From Candidatus Peregrinibacteria bacterium (GTDB lineage Bacteria; Patescibacteriota; Gracilibacteria; UBA1369; LOWO2-01-FULL-3): 64,000 nucleotides of DNA. Shown here piece by piece: positions 42,126 through 48,755 of the stretch. A model generated the notes under the pieces. That model was not told where the DNA came from, did not search any database, and saw only the letters and a program-made list of their open reading frames with translations. A program made the translations under genes and the position numbers. Within the stretch, counting starts at the first letter, position 1; each line of letters starts with the position of its first letter. The stretch lies in the NCBI GenBank assembly GCA_026395515.1, contig JAPLYN010000003.1, forward strand, positions 1-64,000. The letters are read 5' to 3'.

Positions 42126-43925
42126 ATGGATAAAATTGCTGTTTTAGATTTTGGCGGGCAGTATGCTCATTTGATCGCTAATCGCATTAGAAGATTAGGG
42201 GTTTATAGTGAGATCCTAGATGGTACAGTTGAAGCTAAAAAATTAGCAGGTTTTTCAGGTATAATTCTATCTGGTGGACCTGCGAGTGTAATGGCTCCGG
42301 ATAGCGTAAAATGCGATCCAGGTATTTTGGAAATGGGAATTCCTCTTTTGGCAATTTGTTACGGTCACCAATTGGTGGCTTATACTCTTGGTGGAGAAGT
42401 AGAGAAAGGAAAAGTAAGAGAATATGGTTCAGCAGTTGTTCATTTTGAAAAAAGAGAAGGAATTTTTGCAGATGTGGAAGAAGATGAAAAAGTATGGATG
42501 AGTCACTTTGACCAGGTTACGAAGATGCCGGAAGGTTTCACTTTGATTGCGGCGACTGATGATTGTCCGATTGCGGCGATGGCCGATTTCAAGAAAAATA
42601 TTTTCTGTCTACAATTTCATCCGGAAGTTACACATACACCTTGTGGAATGAAAATTCTCGAGAGTTTTGTGGAAACGACTGGCGCGAAACGTGAATGGAG
42701 TATTGATAATTATATTGAAGATATTTTGAAAGAAATTAAGGAAAAAGTTGGAACGAGAAAAGTGTTTTTGATGATTAGTGGAGGTGTGGATAGCACAGTG
42801 GCATTTTTGCTCTTGGATAAGGCCTTAGGAGAAGGTCGGGTATACGGACTTTTTGTGGATACCGGCTTCATGAGAATGAATGAACGGAATGAAGTGGAAG
42901 CGGCTTTGAAAGCCGTGGGTGTGACAAATTTACACGTATACGATGCGAGCAAAGAATATTTCGAAGCTTTGAAAGGAGTCTATGAACCGGAAAAAAAACG
43001 CCAAATTATTGGAGATCTTTTCTTGGATATTCAGGGTAAAGTTTCAAATGATTTGAATTTGAATCCTGATGAATGGATGCTTGGTCAGGGAACAATTTAT
43101 CCTGATACTATTGAAAGTGGCGGCACAAAACATGCCGACAAGATTAAGACTCACCATAATCAAGTTGAAAGAATTAAGAAATTGACTGAAGAAGGAAAAG
43201 TAATTGAACCATTGATGCAACTTTATAAAGATGAAGTGCGTCAGGTGGGTACAAAATTAGGCTTGGTAGAAAAAATGGTCGCAAGACATCCTTTCCCAGG
43301 ACCAGGTTTAGCAGTGAGAACTTTGTGTGCGAAGGGACCGGACTATCCGACTGGCGCGGAAGAGGCTGAAAAAAAGATTAATGAATTCTTGGCGGAAAAG
43401 GGTCTTAAGGGACGAATTTTGCCGATAAAAAGCGTGGGAGTGCAGGGTGATGAGCGTACTTATAAGCACCCACTTGTTGTTTACGGTAAGCCAATGGAAT
43501 GGGCTGACCTATCCAAGTTGTCTACCCAGCTGACTAATCAGTTTCCGGAAATAAACAGAGTGGTTTATGGACTTTTTCCAGATCATTTTGATAACTTTAC
43601 CGTGGCAGATTCCTACCTCACAAAAGAGCGAAATCTGACTATTCAAAAAGCGGATAAGGTAGTTATGGACTATATAATCGAGGCTAAAATCGATAAAGAA
43701 ATTTGGCAGTTCCCTACCGTGCTAATTCCAGTGGGTGTAAATGGTCCTGGAGAGTCAATTGTGCTTCGCCCGGTATGCAGCGAGGAGGCTATGACCGCAA
43801 ATTTCTATGAAATGGAGATGACGAAATTGGAAGAATTAGTGAAGAGACTTCGCGACGTGGAAAGCGTGACTGGAATCTTCTACGATATCACAAATAAACC
43901 TCCAGGAACGATTGAGTGGGAGTGA
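42126..43925 (+). CDS. guaA: GMP synthase (glutamine-hydrolysing), long form
   Basis: Converts XMP to GMP. 599 aa against about 510-525 for typical bacterial GuaA. Amidotransferase: LSGGPASVMAPD, AICYGHQLVAYTLGG (Cys), QFHPEVTHTP (His/Glu). ATP-pyrophosphatase: LMISGGVDSTVAFLLL, GQGTIYPDTIESGG, KTHHNQVERIKKL, HPFPGPGLAVR. The dimerisation region is enlarged: SVGVQGDERTYKHPLVVYGK..INRVVYGLFPD is followed by a second unit (NLTIQKADKVVMDYIIEAKIDKEIWQFPTVLIPVGV) before the usual ITNKPPGTIEWE end, the layout of eukaryotic GMP synthetases. Confidence 0.95.
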   Translation: MDKIAVLDFGGQYAHLIANRIRRLGVYSEILDGTVEAKKLAGFSGIILSGGPASVMAPDSVKCDPGILEMGIPLLAICYGHQLVAYTLGGEVEKGKVREYGSAVVHFEKREGIFADVEEDEKVWMSHFDQVTKMPEGFTLIAATDDCPIAAMADFKKNIFCLQFHPEVTHTPCGMKILESFVETTGAKREWSIDNYIEDILKEIKEKVGTRKVFLMISGGVDSTVAFLLLDKALGEGRVYGLFVDTGFMRMNERNEVEAALKAVGVTNLHVYDASKEYFEALKGVYEPEKKRQIIGDLFLDIQGKVSNDLNLNPDEWMLGQGTIYPDTIESGGTKHADKIKTHHNQVERIKKLTEEGKVIEPLMQLYKDEVRQVGTKLGLVEKMVARHPFPGPGLAVRTLCAKGPDYPTGAEEAEKKINEFLAEKGLKGRILPIKSVGVQGDERTYKHPLVVYGKPMEWADLSKLSTQLTNQFPEINRVVYGLFPDHFDNFTVADSYLTKERNLTIQKADKVVMDYIIEAKIDKEIWQFPTVLIPVGVNGPGESIVLRPVCSEEAMTANFYEMEMTKLEELVKRLRDVESVTGIFYDITNKPPGTIEWE

Positions 43926-43933
43926 AGATTTAG

Positions 43934-44013
43934 TGTCCCCAAATTTTGGGACCAGCGTATCTTTAGGCTTGTAAAAGAGCTTAATCAGATTTTGCTTAAA
44001 CTTTTTGGGGACA
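43934..44013. repeat. MITE-like element, copy B (80 bp)
   Basis: Starts TGTCCCCAAATTTTGGGACC and ends TTTTTGGGGACA; the outer ten bases form a perfect terminal inverted repeat (TGTCCCCAAA/TTTGGGGACA). Related to the 82-bp copy at 17253-17334. No transposase gene lies inside. Confidence 0.6.
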
Positions 44014-44040
44014 CTTTGCTATGTCTCGAAAGACTGGCTG

Positions 44041-44109
44041 ATGTTGCGTGGAGTACGGCAGCTCCATCTGAGTAGAGTGACTATTCACCGTTGGTTCGAG
44101 TTTAGCTAA
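44041..44109 (+). pseudogene. Possible transposase remnant beside MITE copy B
   Basis: A short frame reads MLRGVRQLHLSRVTIHRWFEFS and stops. The R..L.LSR.TIHRWF pattern resembles the helix-turn-helix of a transposase or resolvase, and it lies 27 bp from the MITE-like element. Only 22 codons, so this is a suggestion. The rest of 43926-44194 shows no gene. Confidence 0.25.
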
Positions 44110-44126
44110 AATTAAGAAAAAGAAAA

Positions 44127-44148
44127 GGGCCTCACTTTTGCTCGGCCC
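44127..44148 (-). terminator. Terminator of the DUF4256 gene
   Basis: GGGCC (44148-44144 read on the minus strand) pairs with GGCCC (44131-44127) around a 12-nt loop, followed on the minus strand by TTTTCTTTTTC. Confidence 0.6.
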
Positions 44149-44194
44149 AAAAAAAATAAAAAATAAGTTTTAAAAAAGAGTTAAAAACTAAATA

Positions 44195-44962
44195 CTAAGC
44201 AATTTTCTTGACCCTTAGCGCGGCGCGGAAGGAACCATTATCAACGTGATAGTTCGCAAGATTCCTGTAAACACCATCGTGGTCACCGTGGAACGCCGCG
44301 CCGATTTTTCTAGTAGCTTCATCTGTTTTTAACCATGCCCAGCCATTAACTTTTATGGCTCTAATTAATTGTTCGTGCAATTTTGGATCGGCTAAATCCA
44401 CACCAAGGGCTTTGGCAATATCTGTAGCGTTTCCATTGCACATGTTATCTTCAGCTTTTTTATCAAAAACTATATTTCTGTGATCTTTTGAAACTTGTTC
44501 GTAATTATCCCACGCAGAAGCAAAAATAAATTCTCCATTTTCTTCACCAAAAACATTCATACTATGCCCTTTTTCGTCTAAGGCTTGAAGCTTTAGCATG
44601 GATTCAGGGTCTGCTTTAAGGGATTTTTCCACGTCTATCCACTGTATATTTTTGTGCAATTGTGGAAGCAAATTGAAGCGGGCTTCTAATTGACCAAGCC
44701 AGAGTTGTTCCGGAGAGAGTTCCGGAGCCGGTGTTCCTGAATCTTGGACTGCTGGATTCACCTTCCCCTGTTCCTTGGCAATTGCTGTTCTCAAGGCACT
44801 AATATCATCGTCCTCTCTGCGTGAAAAATCGATTGGATCAATTACTTTACCCAATTTAGCAGATTGAGCTTCGGCAATTGCGATAAGATTTTTAGCATCA
44901 AAAGCGAGTTGTTCTTGTTTACCAGCTTCATCATCCGTAAATTCTTGACGTGAGTGTTCCAT
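44195..44962 (-). CDS. DUF4256 domain protein, 255 aa
   Basis: Residues about 85-255 follow DUF4256 closely: LEARFNLLPQLHKNIQWIDVEKSLKADPESMLKLQALDEKG, an FGEENGEFIFASAW strand pair, VFDKKAEDNMCNGNATDIAKALGVDL, LKTDEATRKIGAAFHGDHDGVYRNLANYH and SFRAALRVKKIA. The first 85 residues are a polar, probably helical extension. The domain's activity is unknown. A second, more divergent copy (39590-40393) sits on the other side of lysS-guaA, in the same orientation. Confidence 0.8.
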   Translation of the reverse strand: MEHSRQEFTDDEAGKQEQLAFDAKNLIAIAEAQSAKLGKVIDPIDFSRREDDDISALRTAIAKEQGKVNPAVQDSGTPAPELSPEQLWLGQLEARFNLLPQLHKNIQWIDVEKSLKADPESMLKLQALDEKGHSMNVFGEENGEFIFASAWDNYEQVSKDHRNIVFDKKAEDNMCNGNATDIAKALGVDLADPKLHEQLIRAIKVNGWAWLKTDEATRKIGAAFHGDHDGVYRNLANYHVDNGSFRAALRVKKIA

Positions 44963-45041
44963 AAAAAAATTAATTTATGTGTAGTGGTGCACAATAAAGA
45001 CTTTTCTCCGTTTTATCAAGAAAAGATTTGTAACTCTATCC

Positions 45042-45434
45042 TTATCTCGAAATCCCTCCATGTACTTTTCCCATCAAGCCATAATACTCTTTGATTCTCG
45101 GATACAATGCCTGTACGAATTTTTCGCCGTAGGCGTGAGTGGTTTCATTTCTATCATCGACCATAGCAAGTAATTTTTCTATTTCTTCTGAGGATAAAAA
45201 TCCGTGTTTTCCTAAAGTTTTAAAACATTCTTTCGGGCCGATTACCATCTCGCCCTTTGATTCTTTCAGAAAAACTTTGGAAGTTTTCCAGCATAGCTCA
45301 TAAGAGTATTCGAATCTTTTAATTGTGGCATCGCGGACGAGAATGTTTTTTAAATCAAACATATCCAATGCTTCCTTGAGCGTCGCCAAGGCTTTGCTGA
45401 ATTCTGCCAATTTTAGACTTAGCGTTTGATCCAT
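45042..45434 (-). CDS. HEPN-type toxin of an MNT-HEPN pair (HepT-like)
   Basis: 130-aa four-helix protein of the nucleotidyltransferase-substrate-binding (HI0074-like) family. RFEYSYELCWKTSKVFL is the family core; the Rx4HxY motif RNETTHAY is at residues 95-102. In characterised HepT toxins this motif is the RNase site, and its tyrosine is AMPylated by the partner. It overlaps the MNT gene upstream by 16 bp, so both are made together. Confidence 0.85.
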   Translation of the reverse strand: MDQTLSLKLAEFSKALATLKEALDMFDLKNILVRDATIKRFEYSYELCWKTSKVFLKESKGEMVIGPKECFKTLGKHGFLSSEEIEKLLAMVDDRNETTHAYGEKFVQALYPRIKEYYGLMGKVHGGISR

Positions 45435-45715
45435 AAAATTTGATTAGTCAAAACATTTTTACTGAAGGATTCTTCCACTTTATTGAAATTTATAATATCT
45501 ACGAAAAATGGGAAATTTGAGTCTTCAAAATAGGCTTTTAATTCTCTAATTTGAGCATCTGTGACGTCCCCCATTATACCAACATCTATATCTCCAAATT
45601 TTTTGGATTTTACACTGGAGCCAAAAATAAAAATTTTCAAATTATCTTTCTTGCCGAAAAACTCTAGGAGATGACTGGATAAGCGATCGAAGTATTTTGT
45701 TTGATCCTGAATCAT
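45419..45715 (-). CDS. MNT-type minimal nucleotidyltransferase (MntA-like antitoxin)
   Basis: 98 aa with the polymerase-beta fold: IFIFGSSVKSKKFGDIDVGIMG holds the GS and DxD motifs, and VDIINFNKV supplies the third acidic position. Partner of the HEPN protein downstream; by family knowledge it would neutralise the toxin by AMPylation. Confidence 0.85.
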   Translation of the reverse strand: MIQDQTKYFDRLSSHLLEFFGKKDNLKIFIFGSSVKSKKFGDIDVGIMGDVTDAQIRELKAYFEDSNFPFFVDIINFNKVEESFSKNVLTNQILWIKR

Positions 45716-45750
45716 ATTGGCTTATTAACGGCTAAATAATAGGCCTTAGA

Positions 45751-46563
45751 TCAAGCTAGGTCAACTTTCTCTGGCATCTTAATCTTCATGCCGAAGTGTT
45801 TTTCAGTGAAGGTTTTGAATTTGGATGGATCGTCGGTAGTGAGAATAGTGAGAGACTTACCTTTTGTAAGTTTATTTTCAATTTCCGGATGACGAACGAG
45901 ATAGCTTTTTAGGCTTTTTGCTGTGAGGTCGCCGGATTGAAGTACTTTTACTTTTTTGCCCATAGTGCGAGTGATGGCTTTTAACATCAGTGGATAATGA
46001 GTACAGCCAAGAATTAAAGTATCAATATTGTAGCTCTTAAGTGGTTTCAAATATTTCTTAAGAATAGTAATCGCTTCAGGTTCCTTGTGATAATCTTCTT
46101 CGATAAGAGGAACGAGAAGTGGAGTAGCCTGCGAATATAATTTAATTTTGTCGGAAAGTTTGGCAATTTCTTTATCGTAAACCTTAGAATTTACAGTAGC
46201 ACGAGTACCGATAAGCCCTACCCTGCCGTTCTTTGTGGTCTTTACCACCTCCTCAGCCATAGGAATAACCACACCCAGAATCTTTCTATCATGCTCCTCA
46301 GCGCCTTTAAGGTACTTTTGCTGAACATGTCTCAGTGCCACACTGGAAACCGCGTTACAGGCGATAATAATGACCTTCGCTCCCCTCTTAAATAAATATT
46401 CCACCGCTTCTTCAGTGAACTTCTTGATCATTTCAGGACTGCGATTGCCATAAGGCACGCGTGCGCTATCACCGAGATAAATATAATCATATTCCGGCAA
46501 AGCTTTGAGAATTGGTTTTAGTACTGTTAAACCGCCGTATCCTGAGTCGAAAAGTGCAATCAT
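45751..46563 (-). CDS. murI: Glutamate racemase
   Basis: Makes D-glutamate for peptidoglycan. 270 aa. IALFDSGYGGLTVLKPI with the catalytic Asp, YLGDSARVPYGNRS, first catalytic Cys in IIIACNAVSSVAL (usually ACNTAS), GVVIPMAEE, GLIGTRATV, and second catalytic Cys in LILGCTHYPLM. Confirms an active murein pathway together with murA, murB and the L,D-transpeptidase. Confidence 0.95.
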   Translation of the reverse strand: MIALFDSGYGGLTVLKPILKALPEYDYIYLGDSARVPYGNRSPEMIKKFTEEAVEYLFKRGAKVIIIACNAVSSVALRHVQQKYLKGAEEHDRKILGVVIPMAEEVVKTTKNGRVGLIGTRATVNSKVYDKEIAKLSDKIKLYSQATPLLVPLIEEDYHKEPEAITILKKYLKPLKSYNIDTLILGCTHYPLMLKAITRTMGKKVKVLQSGDLTAKSLKSYLVRHPEIENKLTKGKSLTILTTDDPSKFKTFTEKHFGMKIKMPEKVDLA

Positions 46564-46591
46564 GGCAGCATTTTAGCATTTTGTGGAATAG

Positions 46592-46621
46592 TTGGACAGA
46601 TACAATCAAGATAGCTAGTAT
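46592..46621 (+). promoter_or_regulatory. Probable promoter of the DUF881 pair
   Basis: TTGGAC (46592-46597), 18-nt spacer, TAGTAT (46616-46621). ATG 46644 follows 22 bp later. Confidence 0.5.
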
Positions 46622-46643
46622 TGAACTGTTTAAACAAAATTAA

Positions 46644-47366
46644 ATGAAGCGATCGTTTGTATTCACATTCATGATAACTGGTTTATTGGCAGGAATGCTG
46701 TTGACCTGGCAATTTCTAAGTAAGGCTCCATTACAGCTTAATTTTCCTAGTGATGAGATCAAAGCCAAGGAAGATCTTTTGAAAAGCTACCTGGACGAAC
46801 AATCTTATCTGATGAGTAAAATCGTTTCTCTTCGTAAAGAAGTGGAAAGTGCTCAAGGAAAAGTGGAATCCACAACTCAAACTGCTAATTTTTCTCTTCT
46901 GGAAGGATTCAAAAATAATTTAGGACTAACAGAGGTGAATGGCCCAGGATTAGAAATAACCATAGATGATGGCCATCTATTAACACGTGCCGAAAAGACC
47001 GAACCAACAGATACAAATCTAGTACAAGCCTCCGATTTACGCGATATAGTTAACCTCCTAAGTGCAGCAAAAGCTGATGCTATTTCCATAAACGAGCAAC
47101 GCGTTATAGCAAATAGCCCAATTTCATCTGTTGGAACAACAATTTTGGTAAACAATTCTCACATCGCTCCCCCATTTGTAATCAATGCAGTGGGAGATTC
47201 AGAACTAATGCTACAAAGATTGCTCAATAAAACTCTTTTACCAGATATTTACTCAAGAAGAGCTAAATCCAATATTGGCTTTGAGATAGCAAAAAAAAGT
47301 GGAATTAGTATTGGAATTTACAACGGAGATCTCAAATCAAACTATCTTAACCTAGTGAAAAAATGA
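46644..47366 (+). CDS. DUF881 family membrane protein, 240 aa
   Basis: N-terminal helix (FVFTFMITGLLAGMLLTWQF), a coiled-coil stretch (about 38-75, SYLMSKIVSLRKEVESAQGKV) and the DUF881 domain: GLTEVNGPGLEITIDDGH, LVQASDLRDIVNLLSAAKADAISINEQRVIANSPISSVGTTILVNN, PPFVINAVGDSELM. DUF881 genes often neighbour division and wall genes in Gram-positives. It overlaps the next DUF881 gene by 4 bp. Confidence 0.88.
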   Translation: MKRSFVFTFMITGLLAGMLLTWQFLSKAPLQLNFPSDEIKAKEDLLKSYLDEQSYLMSKIVSLRKEVESAQGKVESTTQTANFSLLEGFKNNLGLTEVNGPGLEITIDDGHLLTRAEKTEPTDTNLVQASDLRDIVNLLSAAKADAISINEQRVIANSPISSVGTTILVNNSHIAPPFVINAVGDSELMLQRLLNKTLLPDIYSRRAKSNIGFEIAKKSGISIGIYNGDLKSNYLNLVKK

Positions 47367-47986
47367 TTTTAGAAAGAAAAATCTTCATTCTGGGGACAGC
47401 TGCAATACTAAGTTTTTTTGTAGTAATACAGATCAATTCTTTCGATAACGTAAACGACTCCCTTCAACGTGATAGCAAAAGTAATATCTTTCAGGAAATA
47501 AAGATTCTGAAGGATAAAAACGGAGATTTAAAATCAGAAGTAACAGATTTGGAAAGCACCGTTGATCAGCTTAATGATCAAGGTAAAGCTCTAAATGCTA
47601 TCCAGGATGAAATAACAGAATATACAAAATTAAGCGGAAAAGCTTCTGTTTTTGGACCTGGAGTAACAATGAACATAGATGGAAAGTTCTCAACACCTTG
47701 GATGATAGATATCGTAAATGAATTCTTCAATTCTGGAGCTCAAGCTGTATCTGTAAATGGAATCAGAATTGTAAACCAAACTGCAGGATTTGATACTCTA
47801 CCAAAGGGGCAAATCCTTTTGAATGGTAGCGTCTTAACTAGTCCTTACACTGTAAACGCAATTGGAGAATCCAACACCTTGGCCAGCTTAATACAATCCC
47901 CTGGCGGTATCTTTGGTAGATTGAAAAAGGCCTTTCCGGAAACAAAGGTCACGATCATGACAAAAGATATTATCCAGATGGATTGA
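47363..47986 (+). CDS. DUF881 family membrane protein, 207 aa
   Basis: Same architecture as its neighbour: N-terminal helix (IFILGTAAILSFFVVIQI), coiled coil (about 45-80, IKILKDKNGDLKSEVTDLESTVDQL), then GPGVTMNIDGKFSTPWMIDIVNEFFNSGAQAVSVNGIRIV and YTVNAIGESNTLASLI. A tandem paralogue; the coiled coils suggest that the two pair. Its end overlaps the convergent HTH gene by 17 bp. Confidence 0.87.
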   Translation: MILERKIFILGTAAILSFFVVIQINSFDNVNDSLQRDSKSNIFQEIKILKDKNGDLKSEVTDLESTVDQLNDQGKALNAIQDEITEYTKLSGKASVFGPGVTMNIDGKFSTPWMIDIVNEFFNSGAQAVSVNGIRIVNQTAGFDTLPKGQILLNGSVLTSPYTVNAIGESNTLASLIQSPGGIFGRLKKAFPETKVTIMTKDIIQMD

Positions 47987-48635
47987 AATACATAATCAAC
48001 CAAAGAGGTTGGAGGGCCAAAATAATAAGCAAAATGATAAGAAAAATACGTTTGCTGAATTTTTCGTATTTTATGCTAAGAGAGAGTCGTTTTATTAAAT
48101 TTTCAGATTCATTGATCTTACCTTTCAATTCATCCTCGGCTTTCTTTATTTCGTAGCGTTCACGGTGGTATTCGAGCATTGGAATACTACTTTTGAGCTG
48201 CGCCTCGAGCTGACCGACGCGATAGTTCGCTATCTCCAGTCTCCCCTGCTTCTCTTCCAATTCTTTGCGCAACTCGTCGTAAAGATTTTTGTATGCTTCC
48301 CCAGAACCTTGTGGACGCGTCCGACCTGTCTTTCCGGACATTGTCTGGACATTGTCTTGACTAAAAACCTCCACATTGTCCATATTGTCGACATTGTCGT
48401 CCATAGACATTCGATCAGTAGACACGTGACTACTGTCCACTCTAATTACACCACCGCGACCCATCTTAAAAGCCTCTAATTCCTCTTTGTTTAACCAAAT
48501 TCGCCCGTCAATAATTTGAGTAGACACTTTTTTAGATCTAATGTATCTGTCTAGTGTCCTAATTGACACTTTCAAAAGCCTACTCGCTGATTCGCGGCTT
48601 AAATTATAGCTTTTTTGAGTATCAATAGCTTCCAT
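47970..48635 (-). CDS. Membrane-tethered helix-turn-helix protein with coiled coil, 221 aa
   Basis: Residues about 10-60 are an excisionase/MerR-type winged helix (LSRESASRLLKVSIRTLDRYIRSKKVSTQIIDGRIWLNKEELEAFK). Residues 63-110 are a polar, low-complexity stretch (MDDNVDNMDNVEVFSQDNVQ) encoded by repeated GACAAT(GTC) units. Residues about 112-185 form a coiled coil (LYDELRKELEEKQGRLEIANYRVGQLEAQLK). The C-terminus is one membrane helix (IFLIILLIILALQPLWLIMYF). A DNA-binding head on a membrane tether could link DNA or promoter state to the envelope. GACA-type boxes occur in its own gene and in the shared divergent promoter. Confidence 0.8.
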   Translation of the reverse strand: MEAIDTQKSYNLSRESASRLLKVSIRTLDRYIRSKKVSTQIIDGRIWLNKEELEAFKMGRGGVIRVDSSHVSTDRMSMDDNVDNMDNVEVFSQDNVQTMSGKTGRTRPQGSGEAYKNLYDELRKELEEKQGRLEIANYRVGQLEAQLKSSIPMLEYHRERYEIKKAEDELKGKINESENLIKRLSLSIKYEKFSKRIFLIILLIILALQPLWLIMYFNPSG

Positions 48636-48640
48636 AACCC

Positions 48641-48735
48641 TTGTCTATTAATGTCTATAGTCTATGTATGGACAAATAGTAGACATAGACTGGCCAGATA
48701 TTACTACCACTGTCTAGTGTTGTCCACTTTGACAT
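48641..48735. promoter_or_regulatory. Divergent promoter region with TGTCTA/TAGACA boxes
   Basis: Within 95 bp there are four TGTCTA/TAGACA boxes, two related TGGACA/TGTCCA boxes, TGACA, and the inverted repeat AGTCTATGT (48659-48667) with ACATAGACT (48683-48691). The 11-mer CTGTCTAGTGT occurs here (48710) and again inside the HTH gene (48547). Likely binding sites for the adjacent HTH protein, controlling both divergent genes. Confidence 0.55.
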
Positions 48736-48755
48736 TAAAAATATTCGAAAGCATA

